From: Pseudomonadota bacterium
GTDB lineage: Bacteria > Pseudomonadota > Alphaproteobacteria > SHVZ01
DNA length: 64,000 bases
NCBI GenBank assembly: GCA_016195085.1
Contig: JACQAG010000024.1
Span: 1-64,000 of the forward strand
Direction: 5' to 3'
The translations under genes were made by a program, and so were the position numbers. Shown here one piece after another: positions 7,981 through 16,647 of the stretch (within the stretch, counting starts at the first letter, position 1; each line of letters starts with the position of its first letter). The notes under the pieces were generated by a model. That model did not search any database. It saw nothing but the letters and a program-made list of their open reading frames with translations, and had not been told where the DNA came from.

Positions 7981-8613
7981 ATGACCGACGACACCGCCAA
8001 CGGCGTGGAGAACGAGGACAGTCTCCGCGCCCTGTACCCGCCGGTCTCGGAGCTGGCGCGCATGAAGCAGATCGACCGGCTGGACCGGCACGCGCGCGCC
8101 TACATCAAGCTCTCGCCCTTCCTCCTCATCGGCTCCATGCGGCCGGGGTGCGGCATGGATGTGAGCCCGCGGGGCGATCCGCCGGGCTTCGTCGCCGTCG
8201 TTGACGACCGCACCCTCGTCATCCCCGACCGCCCCGGCAACAACCGGCTGGACACGCTGTCCAATCTGGTGGAAGCGGCCGAGGTCGGGCTCCTGTTCAT
8301 GATCCCGGGCATCGAGATGACGCTGCGCGTCAACGGCAAAGCCTCGCTCACCCAAGATCCGGTGCTGCTCCGCCAAGCGGAAATCAACGGCAAGCGCCCC
8401 AGGCTGGCGATCAAGGTCGTGGTCAGCGAGGTGTTCTTCCACTGCGCCAAGGCGCTCCGGCGCGCCAAGCTATGGGAGGAGGACCATCGCCAGAAGCCGG
8501 GTGCCTTGCCCTCGATCGCACGCATCATCTGCGAGCAGACCGGAGCCACCCACGTCGACGTCGATGCGGTCGAGCGCACCAGCGAGGAGCGGTTGAAGAC
8601 GCATCTGTACTAG
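7981..8613 (+). CDS. PPOX-class FMN-dependent pyridoxamine-phosphate-oxidase-like flavoprotein
   Basis: 210-residue protein of the split-barrel FMN-binding superfamily, close to the group annotated as 'PPOX class probable FMN-dependent enzyme, DR_2398 family'. Landmarks: SPFLLIGSMRPGCGMDVSPRGD, the VIPDRPGNNRLDTLSNLV phosphate/FMN-binding stretch, GLLFMIPG, TLRVNGKA, and the C-terminal LRRAKLWE segment typical of this group. The physiological substrate is not known. ATG 7981 is preceded by GGAG with 7 bases spacing. Confidence 0.8.
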   Translation: MTDDTANGVENEDSLRALYPPVSELARMKQIDRLDRHARAYIKLSPFLLIGSMRPGCGMDVSPRGDPPGFVAVVDDRTLVIPDRPGNNRLDTLSNLVEAAEVGLLFMIPGIEMTLRVNGKASLTQDPVLLRQAEINGKRPRLAIKVVVSEVFFHCAKALRRAKLWEEDHRQKPGALPSIARIICEQTGATHVDVDAVERTSEERLKTHLY

Positions 8614-8709
8614 CATTTGGACTCATGTGCGCGCCGCCATTCGCCTTTGCGGCTGCGGGCTGATGCAGGTCGCTGGTCATTCCCACCCCTCGCCACTATG
8701 TTTTCGCCC

Positions 8710-9759
8710 ATGGCAACGCTTGGCGATGTGGCTTGGCGGGCTGGCGTCTCGGCTGCGACGGTTTCCCGTGTCCTCAACCATCCCGCGAAAGTGAGCCTGG
8801 AAATCCGCGAGCGCGTCATGCGTGCGGTGAGCGAGCTCGGATACCTCAGAGATGGGGCGGCGCGGGCGCTGGCCTCACGTCATTCCCTGACGATCGGCAA
8901 GGTCGTGCCAACACTCGGCATCGGGATCTTCGCAGCCGGTGTTCAGGCGTTGCAGCGACGCCTAGAAGAATTCGGCTATCAGCTTTTGGTCGCCGCCAGC
9001 GACTATGATCAGGAAAAAGAGGCGCGGCAAGTTCGGGCCCTCATTGAGAGGGGCGTCGATGGCATCGCCCTGGTCGGCCATCGGCACGCACCCGAGGTTT
9101 ATGAACTCCTGCGGTCGCGCAAGCTCCCATACGTCAATACCTACCAGTTCGATGGGCAGAACCCGCATCCTTGCATTGGATTCGACAATCGGGCTGGTGC
9201 CTATCGCCTGACGCGCTGCCTCATCGATTTTGGACATCGCCGCTTTGGCATTATCACCGCTCCTTCCAGCCTCAACGATCGGATCGCGGCGCGGCTCACG
9301 GGCGTGCTCGACTGCTTGAGGGAACATGGCATCACCGCCGCTCCGGAATATGTCGTGGAGGTGGCGCAGACGATCGTCGATGGCCGAGCGGCGACGCGGA
9401 TGCTTCTGTCTCAGCACTCCGATCTGACCGCAATCTTTTGTACCACCGACACGCTGGCCATCGGCGCTCTCTTGGAATGTCACAAATTGGGCATCGGGGT
9501 GCCGGAGCAGATCTCGGTCGCTGGTTTTTCGGATCTCGAGATCGTCTCCCAGCTGGATCCGCCGTTGAGCACCGTGCACATCCCGGCTGACCGAATTGGG
9601 ACGATGATTGCCGATTTCCTACTTGACTGCATCGACGGTCGAGCCGGCCCAAAGAAGATCGAACTCGAGGCCGACGTGGTCATTCGGCAATCGACCGGAC
9701 CGGTGCGCGCCGCGAATAAATCCCGACGCCGCCGCGCTGGGTCATCCGGCCGATCCTAG
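8710..9759 (+). CDS. LacI-family transcriptional regulator
   Basis: About 349 residues. The N-terminal HTH is textbook LacI: MATLGDVAWRAGVSAATVSR with hinge helix VLNHPAKVS. The periplasmic-binding-protein-like effector domain follows (residues about 60-335; motifs GIDNRAGAY-like at GFDNRAGAYR and STVHIPADRIG). ATG 8710 gives the usual LacI N-terminus; ATG 8698 adds four residues. A fitting operator, GTGAAAGCGCTATCAC, lies 45 bases after its stop and ahead of the ABC transporter genes, so it very likely regulates them, perhaps together with itself. The effector is unknown; LacI proteins usually bind sugars or nucleosides. Confidence 0.9.
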   Translation: MATLGDVAWRAGVSAATVSRVLNHPAKVSLEIRERVMRAVSELGYLRDGAARALASRHSLTIGKVVPTLGIGIFAAGVQALQRRLEEFGYQLLVAASDYDQEKEARQVRALIERGVDGIALVGHRHAPEVYELLRSRKLPYVNTYQFDGQNPHPCIGFDNRAGAYRLTRCLIDFGHRRFGIITAPSSLNDRIAARLTGVLDCLREHGITAAPEYVVEVAQTIVDGRAATRMLLSQHSDLTAIFCTTDTLAIGALLECHKLGIGVPEQISVAGFSDLEIVSQLDPPLSTVHIPADRIGTMIADFLLDCIDGRAGPKKIELEADVVIRQSTGPVRAANKSRRRRAGSSGRS

Positions 9760-9804
9760 GAGACCGCTGCAACCACCTTGACGGGAGCGCGCGGACTTGC
9801 TAGC

Positions 9805-9820
9805 GTGAAAGCGCTATCAC
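9805..9820. promoter_or_regulatory. Candidate LacI-type operator upstream of the ABC transporter
   Basis: GTGAAAGCGCTATCAC is a 16-base palindrome with one mismatch and the central CG typical of LacI-family operators. It lies 130 bases before the binding-protein start codon and just downstream of the LacI regulator gene. It is the best inverted repeat in this 190-base gap. Confidence 0.7.
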
Positions 9821-9949
9821 TTAACTATATCAGTGGCTTAATGCGGAAATTGGCGGTGAGCATCGGTGTTTGGGTGCATTGGCGACCCATGATCGGCATC
9901 GCGGCGCCTGGCTGATGACAACGACGATAAAGACAGGGGGGAAGGCACC

Positions 9950-10750
9950 ATGAAGATTTGTTTGAGACTGTTCGCGCTGGCAATGCTGGTCGCAATGCCT
10001 GCGATGCTGGTTGCGCCGTCGACGCGCGCCGAAAGCACGCTCGACAAGATCCTCAAGGAGAAGAAGATCCGGGTTGCCATCGACGTTGGCAATCCGCCCT
10101 TCGGCATTCTCGACAAGGACGGCCAGCCCGACGGCTCGGATGTCGCCGTCGCCCGACAAATGGCGAAGGACATGGGCGTCGAGCTCGAATTCGTGCAAGT
10201 GCCCTCGACCGGCCGGATCCCGGCGCTGCTTTCGGGCCGCGCCGATGTCACCATCGCCTCCATCTCGGTTACCACCGACCGAGCCAAGGCGGTGATGTAT
10301 TGCAACCCTGACGGGGCGCTCTCAATCGTCATCTTCGGGCCGCAGAGCGTTGCCATCAAGACACCCGCCGATCTCACCGGCAAGCGCATTGGAATCACCC
10401 GCGCAACGCTCGAAGAGGCGACCGTGCCGAAGATGGCGCCGCCAGGCACCAACATCGTCTGGTTCGACGAGATCGGCGCCACGATCCAGGCGCTGCTCTC
10501 GGGCCAGGTCGACGCGGTCGCCATGACCTCCTTCGCCGGCAAGACCGTGGCGGACGGCAACCCGGACAAGAAGATCGAGAACAAGTTGCTGGTGACGACC
10601 GCCTATTACGCCCCGATTGTACGGCCCGGCGATTTCGAGCTGCGGCGGTGGATCAACACCTGGATATTCGTCAACACGAACAACGGTACACTCGCCACGC
10701 TCTATAAGAAGTACACCGGGATCGATCTCCCGCCGCTGCCCGTGTTCTAA
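9950..10750 (+). CDS. ABC transporter substrate-binding protein, polar amino acid type (SBP_bac_3)
   Basis: 266-residue periplasmic binding protein. Signal peptide about 1-27 (ends STRA-ES). The family-3 signature is seen at KIRVAIDVGNPPFGILDKDG, DVAVARQMAKDMGVELEFV, RIPALLSGRADVTIASISVT and LTGKRIGITRATLEE. Family members capture amino acids or related small cations for uptake. The two permease genes follow. The control by a LacI regulator is unusual for this class and hints at an amino sugar, sugar-amino acid conjugate or similar ligand, but that is inference. Confidence 0.9.
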   Translation: MKICLRLFALAMLVAMPAMLVAPSTRAESTLDKILKEKKIRVAIDVGNPPFGILDKDGQPDGSDVAVARQMAKDMGVELEFVQVPSTGRIPALLSGRADVTIASISVTTDRAKAVMYCNPDGALSIVIFGPQSVAIKTPADLTGKRIGITRATLEEATVPKMAPPGTNIVWFDEIGATIQALLSGQVDAVAMTSFAGKTVADGNPDKKIENKLLVTTAYYAPIVRPGDFELRRWINTWIFVNTNNGTLATLYKKYTGIDLPPLPVF

Positions 10751-10845
10751 CCTCGGTCCGTGAGCCGCCGCGGCGTTCTCGGCACGACGGCGTTCGCGTG
10801 CACGTCGCGGCATCCCTGCCCGCCGGCTGACGGGAGAGATCTGGC

Positions 10846-11517
10846 GTGAACTACGTCTTTCAGTTCAACGTCGTCTGGGATCACTTTGCGGAGCTCTTGG
10901 CGGGCGTGTTGCTGACCATTCAGCTCTCCGCCACGGCGATGGCATTGGGACTTTGCCTTGGCATCGTCTGTGCCTATGGGAAGTCGGCGGGGCCGAAGCC
11001 GGTGCGCTGGCTGGTGGCGGGCTATGTCGAGCTCATTCGCAATACGCCGTTCCTGGTACAGATTTTCATCTTCTATTTCTCGCTGCCGGTGATCGGCATC
11101 CGCCTCACCGCGAACACGGCAGCACTCGCCGCGATGACGGTCAATCTCGGCGCTTACGCAAGCGAGATCATCCGCGCCGGGATTGAGGCAATACCCCCGG
11201 GTCAGGTCGAGGCGGCGCGCGCGCTCGGCCTGAAGCGTCTGGGGATCTTCCGTTTCATCATCATCTTCCCGGCGCTGAAGACCGTCTATCCGGCACTCGC
11301 CAGCCAGTTCATCTTGCTGATGCTGAGTTCGAGCGTGGTCTCGACGATCTCCGCGGTCGAGCTGACGGCGATCACCAGCTCGCTGCAATCGACCACCTTC
11401 CGCGCCTTCGAGTTCTATTTCGTTGCCACCGGCCTCTACCTCGCCATGGCGCTCGGCTTCAGAGCCGGCTTGAGTACGATCTACTGGGCCGTGTTCCAGC
11501 GCGGCCGGCCAGCCTGA
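10846..11517 (+). CDS. Amino-acid-type ABC transporter permease (HisM/GlnP family)
   Basis: 223-residue inner-membrane protein, start GTG 10846. N-terminal TLTIQL-like segment (LTIQLSATAMALGLCLG), the YVELIRNTPFLVQIFIFYF segment characteristic of the His/Glu/Gln permease family, and the EAA-loop (GAYASEIIRAGIEAIPPGQVEAARALGL) that docks on the ATPase. About five membrane helices. Partner of the next permease; the heterodimer would form the channel for the upstream binding protein. Confidence 0.9.
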   Translation: MNYVFQFNVVWDHFAELLAGVLLTIQLSATAMALGLCLGIVCAYGKSAGPKPVRWLVAGYVELIRNTPFLVQIFIFYFSLPVIGIRLTANTAALAAMTVNLGAYASEIIRAGIEAIPPGQVEAARALGLKRLGIFRFIIIFPALKTVYPALASQFILLMLSSSVVSTISAVELTAITSSLQSTTFRAFEFYFVATGLYLAMALGFRAGLSTIYWAVFQRGRPA

Positions 11518-11521
11518 GGGT

Positions 11522-12196
11522 GTGATGGGGCGCAGCTTCGGCACTGGCGAGTTCCTCTACCTCCTCAAGGCGATCCCCTGGACCTTGCTGCTCTCGTTCG
11601 GGGCCCTCCTCGGCGGCGGCGTTGTCGGGATCTTGGTCGCGATCCTGCGCATTGCGCCGGTTCGCCCGCTGCGCTGGCTTGCGATCGGCTATATCGAGCT
11701 GTTTCAGGGCACCCCTGTGCTGATGCAGCTCTTTGTCACCTATTACGGGCTTGCCGTTCTCTTCAACATTCAAGTAGGTGCTTGGCCGGCAGTGCTGCTC
11801 GCCTTCACGCTCTACTCTAGCGCCTTTCTCGGCGAGATTTGGCGCGGCTCTATCCAAGCCATTCCGCGCGCTCAATGGGAGGCCGCGGAATGCCTGTCGC
11901 TCAACTTCCCCAAGCAGCTCTGGCTTGTGATCCTCCCGCAGGCGGCGCGCATTTCAATCCCGCCGACCGTCGGCTTCGCCGTCCAGCTCATCAAGAGCAC
12001 CTCGATCGCCGCGATCATCGGCTTTGTCGAGCTCACGCGCGCTGGACAGCTCATGACCAACACAACCTTCAAGCCGATGATCGTCTATCCGATCGTGGCG
12101 ATGCTGTATTTCATCCTGTGCTGGCCCTTGTCGCTGCTGGCTCAGAGGCTCGAACAGCGGATCGATGCCGCTCTCGGAGTGAAACAGCATTTCTGA
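11522..12196 (+). CDS. Amino-acid-type ABC transporter permease, second subunit
   Basis: 224-residue homologue of the preceding gene, 4 bases downstream, starting at GTG 11522 or ATG 11525. It has the YIELFQGTPVLMQLFVTYY motif and the EAA-loop (SAFLGEIWRGSIQAIPRAQWEAAECL). No ATP-binding subunit follows: the next 460 bases hold only an insertion-sequence remnant. The system must borrow an ATPase encoded elsewhere, or its own was lost when the insertion sequence arrived. Confidence 0.9.
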   Translation: MMGRSFGTGEFLYLLKAIPWTLLLSFGALLGGGVVGILVAILRIAPVRPLRWLAIGYIELFQGTPVLMQLFVTYYGLAVLFNIQVGAWPAVLLAFTLYSSAFLGEIWRGSIQAIPRAQWEAAECLSLNFPKQLWLVILPQAARISIPPTVGFAVQLIKSTSIAAIIGFVELTRAGQLMTNTTFKPMIVYPIVAMLYFILCWPLSLLAQRLEQRIDAALGVKQHF

Positions 12197-12380
12197 GCAG
12201 TTTTGTCAAATGCGCGCAGCTCCGCTATGTCAACAAATTGGAGCGGTCCGATGTCGGCACGAAGTTTCAGCACCGTCGTTGTGTTAGCTCTTCCGGTATT
12301 GGGTGAAAAGCGGACACACCAGCAAGGTCGGCGGATCGACGTGAATGATCCACAGCGGACGTTGCGCGCGAAGCATATCC

Positions 12381-12593
12381 TCAAACGGGTGGCCGGATCG
12401 CCCCCAGCAGCATCTCCGGGGCGATCGACGGCCGCCCCGTCCCGGAATACAGCGCCGCGAAGTCCGCACAGTGATCACAAAGCGCCGCGCTCGCGATCTC
12501 CCGGACCGCCAGAAGCGGATGGTCCTGCCGAACCCGCTTCTCAAGATCGACGTAGGAAATCGATTCGCCGGATCGTTGATCAGACCCACGCAT
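12381..12593 (-). pseudogene. Remnant of IS5/IS1182-type transposase (N-terminal DUF772 part)
   Basis: About 70 codons matching the start of IS5/IS1182-group transposases: MRGSDQRSGE, SYVDLEKRVRQDHPLLAVRE and the hallmark GRPSIAPEMLLGA. The frame then stops; weak continuation in another frame runs to about 12300. The catalytic DDE domain is absent, so the gene is dead. No convincing terminal inverted repeats remain. It fills the gap (12197-12658) between the ABC permease and the LysR regulator, and its arrival may explain the missing transporter ATPase and the altered LysR C-terminus. Confidence 0.75.
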
Positions 12594-12658
12594 TCCTTAC
12601 CCTCGACGAAACCTCCCGCCGAGTGATTCATGGACCCGCACACGTCGCTACGGGTTTT

Positions 12659-13573
12659 TCAACAGCCTGCTCGCGCGCGACGGAACACGGCTAGCGCGCG
12701 ACGGAACACGGCGATGAATTCCAGCGCGACGCCCGAAGGCGTGCGCTGGGCGGGGTAGAGCGCCGCGAACTCGATCGCGATCCTCGGGCTGAACGGCCGG
12801 ATCGCCACGCCGCGCGACTTGAATTCCTCGGCCATCAGCGGATCGACGATCGACACGCCCACCCCGGCGGCGACCAGCGAGCAGGCGATCTCGGTCAATT
12901 GCGTCTCGACGTGGATCGTGAACGCGACCCGTTTGGCGGCGAAGGCATGGTCGATGCGGTGGCGCAGCAGGGAGAACTGGCCGAGCGCGATGAACGGCTC
13001 GCCGCGGAAGTCCTTGGGCGTCAGGACCGCGCGCAGCGCCAGGCGGTGATCCGCCGGCACGGCGGCGACCGCGGTCAGGCCCTCGATCGACTGGCTGGTG
13101 ACGCTCGGGAATTCGAACACATCAGAGGCGAAGCCGATGTCACATTGGCCCGAGGCGACCTGGTCTACCACGCTGCGCGAGCCGAGACCCTGAACCGCGA
13201 TATGCAGCTTCGGGCGCTCCTTCAGGAAGTCGGCCACGACCCTGGGCAGGAACGAGGTCGCAAGCGCCGGGTAGGCGGCGATGCGCAGCGAGCCGGCGCG
13301 GCGCGAGCGCAGGTCGGTCGCGGTCTGCACGATCCGTTCGAGGCCGACGAAGGAGCGCTCGACCTCGTGGTACAGCGACAAGGCCTCGCTGGTCGGCAAG
13401 AGGCGCGTACCGACGCGCTCGAACAGCGGTAGGCTGACGGCTACCTGCAGGTCGCGGATCAGCCTGGAGACCGCGGGCTGCGTCACGTTCATGAGCTGCG
13501 CCGCGCTGGTAACGCCGCCGGTCAGCATGACGGCGCGGAACGCCTCGACCTGGCGCTGATTGAGACTGGGCAT
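12659..13573 (-). CDS. LysR-family transcriptional regulator
   Basis: 304 residues. N-terminal winged HTH (MPSLNQRQVEAFRAVMLTGG, VTSAAQLMNVTQPAVSRLIR) and a substrate-binding domain of the type-2 periplasmic-binding fold (about 92-295). It is divergent from the polyamine-type transporter/oxidoreductase operon and has palindromic boxes in the shared promoter region, so it most likely controls that operon in response to its substrate. The last 17 residues include a seven-residue duplication (AVFRRAL / AVFRRAR), encoded by a 21-base tandem repeat next to the transposase remnant. The native C-terminus may therefore have been replaced. Confidence 0.9.
   Translation of the reverse strand: MPSLNQRQVEAFRAVMLTGGVTSAAQLMNVTQPAVSRLIRDLQVAVSLPLFERVGTRLLPTSEALSLYHEVERSFVGLERIVQTATDLRSRRAGSLRIAAYPALATSFLPRVVADFLKERPKLHIAVQGLGSRSVVDQVASGQCDIGFASDVFEFPSVTSQSIEGLTAVAAVPADHRLALRAVLTPKDFRGEPFIALGQFSLLRHRIDHAFAAKRVAFTIHVETQLTEIACSLVAAGVGVSIVDPLMAEEFKSRGVAIRPFSPRIAIEFAALYPAQRTPSGVALEFIAVFRRALAVFRRARAGC
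12673..12711. repeat. Tandem duplication (period 21) at the 3' end of the LysR gene
   Basis: The 18-mer GCGCGCGACGGAACACGG occurs at 12673-12690 and again at 12694-12711. The period of 21 keeps the reading frame. It lies at the junction between the LysR gene and the insertion-sequence remnant. Confidence 0.8.
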
Positions 13574-13577
13574 CCGT

Positions 13578-13596
13578 CCATAATATTCGATTATGG
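13578..13596. promoter_or_regulatory. Candidate LysR-binding palindrome
   Basis: CCATAATATTCGATTATGG is a perfect 7-bp inverted repeat with a 5-base spacer. It starts 5 bases upstream of the LysR start codon and ends about 100 bases before the binding-protein gene. A related half-site, CATAATTCGATTTG, follows at 13605-13618. Two such boxes between divergent genes are the usual arrangement for autoregulating LysR activators. Confidence 0.65.
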
Positions 13597-13698
13597 ATTG
13601 GCCGCATAATTCGATTTGACGCTATGGCGATTGCCCTGTTCGATAGGCAGAACCGGAAGAAGCCGAACAACAACCTTTGCTATGGACTTGGAGGTGAG

Positions 13699-14733
13699 AT
13701 GATGCGTTCCCTGCTGCTCGGCGGCCTGGCCGCCCTTGCCGTCGGTGCCGGCTCCGCCGCCGCCCAGACGCCGACCCTGACCCTCGGCCTCTATGGCGGG
13801 TCGTTCGAGAAGGCGATGCGTGAGACGGTCGTGCCGGCCTTCCAGAAGGAATTCAAGGCCGACTTCAAGTACGTCGCCGGCAACTCCACCGACACGCTGG
13901 CGCGGCTGCAGGCGCAGAAGGCGAAACAGGAGATGGACGTCGTCTTCCTCGACGACGGCGTTCTGTACCAGGCGATCCAGCTCGGGTTCTGCGCGCCGCT
14001 CACCGATGCGCCGATTTACAAGGACCTGCACGACATCGTCAAAGTCCCGGGCAACAAGGGCATCGGCCTCGGCTTCGTCGCCACCGGCTACACCTACAAC
14101 ACCAAGTATTTCAAGGAGAAGGGCTGGGCGGCGCCGTCCTCGTGGAACGAGCTGGCCGACCCGAAATACAAGAAGCTCCTGGCGATCTCGCCGATTACCG
14201 GCACCTACGGACTGCACGTGCTGGTGATGCTGGCGCGGGTCAATGGCGGCAGCGAAACCAATATCGACCCGGGCTTCAAGGCGATGGAGAAGGTGACGCC
14301 GAACATCCTCAGCTTCCCGCCGTCGCCGGCGAAGATGTCCGAGGCGCTGCAGGCGGGCGACGTGGCGATCTCGATCTGGGGTTCGGGCCGCAGCGTGGCG
14401 CTGGCCAATACGGGATTCCCCGTCGACTTCGTCTATCCGAAGGAAGGCGCGGTGTCGCTGATGATCGGCGTCTGCCCGGTGGCGAAGCCCGCCGCCTCAG
14501 ACCTGGCGCAAAAGTTCATCCAGTTCAACTTCCGGCCGGAGGTCCAGGCGGTCTGGGCGAAGGAGCAAGGGGCGGGCCCGGCCAACAAGAACACCAAGCT
14601 CGAGCCCGACGTGGCGAAGCTGGTTCCCTACGGCCCGGAGCAGGTCAGCAAGCTCGTCGCGGTGGACTGGGACGTGATCAACAAGGAGCGCGAGAACTGG
14701 ACCAAGCGCTGGCAGCGCGAGGTCGAGAAATAG
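13699..14733 (+). CDS. ABC transporter substrate-binding protein, spermidine/putrescine type
   Basis: 344 residues. The start is one of the twin ATGs at 13699/13702, with GGAGG at 13690-13694. Signal peptide about 1-22 (GAGSAAAQ). The rest is a family-1/8 type periplasmic binding protein: LTLGLYGGSFEKAMRETVV at the mature N-terminus, DVVFLDDGVLYQA, APSSWNELADPKYKKLL and a GDVAISIWGSGRS segment. Such proteins bind polyamines, opines or other cationic nitrogen compounds. First gene of an eight-gene operon with its ATPase, two permeases and four oxidoreductase genes, so its ligand is probably the substrate of those enzymes. Confidence 0.9.
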   Translation: MMRSLLLGGLAALAVGAGSAAAQTPTLTLGLYGGSFEKAMRETVVPAFQKEFKADFKYVAGNSTDTLARLQAQKAKQEMDVVFLDDGVLYQAIQLGFCAPLTDAPIYKDLHDIVKVPGNKGIGLGFVATGYTYNTKYFKEKGWAAPSSWNELADPKYKKLLAISPITGTYGLHVLVMLARVNGGSETNIDPGFKAMEKVTPNILSFPPSPAKMSEALQAGDVAISIWGSGRSVALANTGFPVDFVYPKEGAVSLMIGVCPVAKPAASDLAQKFIQFNFRPEVQAVWAKEQGAGPANKNTKLEPDVAKLVPYGPEQVSKLVAVDWDVINKERENWTKRWQREVEK

Positions 14734-14749
14734 GTCGGGGTCCGCTCTC

Positions 14750-15787
14750 TTGGCTTTCCTGGAACTGAGCGGCCTCGTCCAGCGCTACGGACCGGTCGTC
14801 GCGGTCGACGGGGTCGATCTCTCCGTCGAGCGCGGCGAGTTCCTGTCGCTCTTGGGTCCATCGGGCTGCGGCAAGTCGACCACGCTGATGGCGATCGCCG
14901 GCTTCGTCGATCCGACGGCGGGCCGGATCGTCGTCGGCGGGCGCGACATGGCCCAGGTCAAGCCCAATCGGCGCAACATCGGCATCGTCTTCCAGTCCTT
15001 CGCGCTGTTCCCGCACATGACCGCAGCCGACAACGTCGGCTTCGGTCTGGAGATGCGCGGCGTCGCCAAGGCCGAGCGGGCGCAGCGCGTCGCCGAGACC
15101 CTGGCGCTGGTGCGGCTGACCGAACTGGCCGAGCGCTATCCCAAGCAGCTCTCCGGCGGGCAGCAGCAGCGCGTGGCCTTGGCCCGCGCGCTGGTGATCA
15201 GGCCCGACCTGCTGCTGCTCGACGAGCCGATGTCGAGCCTGGACGCCAAGCTGCGCGAGGAGATGCGGGTCGAGATCCGCGACATCCAGCGCAAGGTCCA
15301 GATCACGACGATCATGGTGACGCACGACCAGGCCGAGGCGCTCTTGATGGCCGACCGCGTGGCGGTGATGGACCAAGGCAAGATCGTGCGCATCGGCAAG
15401 CCCTATGAGGTCTACGAGAACCCGGGCAGCGCTTTCGTGTCCGACTTCCTCGGCCGCACCAACCTCCTGCCCGCGACCGTGATCGGCCGCTCGGTCGGTC
15501 GGTTGCGGCTGCGCGTCGGCGAGATCGAGGTCGACGCGGTCGGCGAGGCGCCCGACGGCAAGGCTATGCTGTCGCTGCGCCCGGAGCGGCTGAGCTTCTC
15601 AGGCGAGGGCTTGCCGGGCCGGGTCGAAAGCTGCCTGTTCATGGGCGGGCAGTGGTTTTATCGCGTCGCCACGGCGATCGGGCAGTTGTCGGTGATCCGC
15701 CCGAACGAAGGCGGGGCGCATGTGGCGGAGGGCGGGTCGGTGCGCGTCGCCTGGCCACTCGACGCCGCGCGCGTGGTGCAGGGTTAG
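14750..15787 (+). CDS. ABC transporter ATP-binding protein (PotA-like)
   Basis: 345 residues, TTG start at 14750. All ATPase motifs are intact: Walker A GPSGCGKSTT, Q-loop VFQSFALFPH, signature LSGGQQQR, Walker B LLLLDEPMSSLD and switch histidine MVTHDQAEA. A TOBE domain (about 245-345) follows, as in MalK/PotA-type importers. It powers uptake for the binding protein 16 bases upstream and the two permeases downstream. Confidence 0.92.
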   Translation: MAFLELSGLVQRYGPVVAVDGVDLSVERGEFLSLLGPSGCGKSTTLMAIAGFVDPTAGRIVVGGRDMAQVKPNRRNIGIVFQSFALFPHMTAADNVGFGLEMRGVAKAERAQRVAETLALVRLTELAERYPKQLSGGQQQRVALARALVIRPDLLLLDEPMSSLDAKLREEMRVEIRDIQRKVQITTIMVTHDQAEALLMADRVAVMDQGKIVRIGKPYEVYENPGSAFVSDFLGRTNLLPATVIGRSVGRLRLRVGEIEVDAVGEAPDGKAMLSLRPERLSFSGEGLPGRVESCLFMGGQWFYRVATAIGQLSVIRPNEGGAHVAEGGSVRVAWPLDAARVVQG

Positions 15788-15789
15788 CG

Positions 15790-16647
15790 ATGGCCACGTC
15801 ACGTCTGCTCCCCTACGGGCTCAGCCTGCCGGCGGTGGCGGCGCTGACCGTGTTCATGGCCGCGCCCCTCGTCATGGTGCTGATGTTGAGCTTCAACAGC
15901 TTCACCATGGCGACCGGCATCCAGCCCGGGTTCAACTTCAAGAATTATGTCGAGGTGCTGGGCGACAATTACTTCCACACAATCTTCGGCCGCACCTTCG
16001 TGCTGGCGCTGTGGGTCACCGGCATCTCGATCCTGATCGGCGCGCCCGAGGCCTACGTGATCCATCGCATGCGTCCGCCATGGCGCTCGATCTTCCTCCT
16101 GGTGATCCTCGGGCCGCTGCTGGTCTCGGTGATCGTGCGCACCCTGGGCTGGGCGGTGCTGCTCGGGCGCGGCGGCATGGTCAACGTGGCGCTGGTGAAG
16201 CTTGGCATCCTCGAGCGGCCGATGGAGTTCATGTACAGCTTCACCGGCATGACCGTAGCGCTGGTGCACGTGCTGGTGCCGTTCATGGTCCTGTCGGTCT
16301 GGACCAGCCTGCGGCGGCTCGACCCGGCGGTCGAGGCGGCGGGCGTGTCGCTGGGCGCGTCCCAGGCCACCGTGCTCTGGCGCATCGTCCTGCCCCAGGC
16401 CATGCCCGGCATCCTCTCGGGCAGCCTGATCGTGTTCACGCTGGCGGCCAGCGCCTTCGCTACCCCGGCGATCGTTGGCGGCCGGCGACTGAAAGTCGCC
16501 TCCATGGCGGCCTATGATGAGTTCCTGAACTCGCAGAACTGGCCCTTGGGTGCTGCGATCGTCGTCGTGCTGCTGGTCGCGATGGTGGCGATCGTGATGG
16601 GCTACAACCGGATCGTGGAGGGCCGCTTCAAGCAGGTGTTCCAATGA
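15790..16647 (+). CDS. ABC transporter permease (PotB-like)
   Basis: 285-residue inner-membrane permease with about six helices. ATG 15790 lies 2 bases after the ATPase stop. The EAA-loop is visible as VEAAGVSLGASQATVLWRIV. It pairs with the next permease, which overlaps its stop codon (ATGA), so translation is coupled. Confidence 0.9.
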   Translation: MATSRLLPYGLSLPAVAALTVFMAAPLVMVLMLSFNSFTMATGIQPGFNFKNYVEVLGDNYFHTIFGRTFVLALWVTGISILIGAPEAYVIHRMRPPWRSIFLLVILGPLLVSVIVRTLGWAVLLGRGGMVNVALVKLGILERPMEFMYSFTGMTVALVHVLVPFMVLSVWTSLRRLDPAVEAAGVSLGASQATVLWRIVLPQAMPGILSGSLIVFTLAASAFATPAIVGGRRLKVASMAAYDEFLNSQNWPLGAAIVVVLLVAMVAIVMGYNRIVEGRFKQVFQ

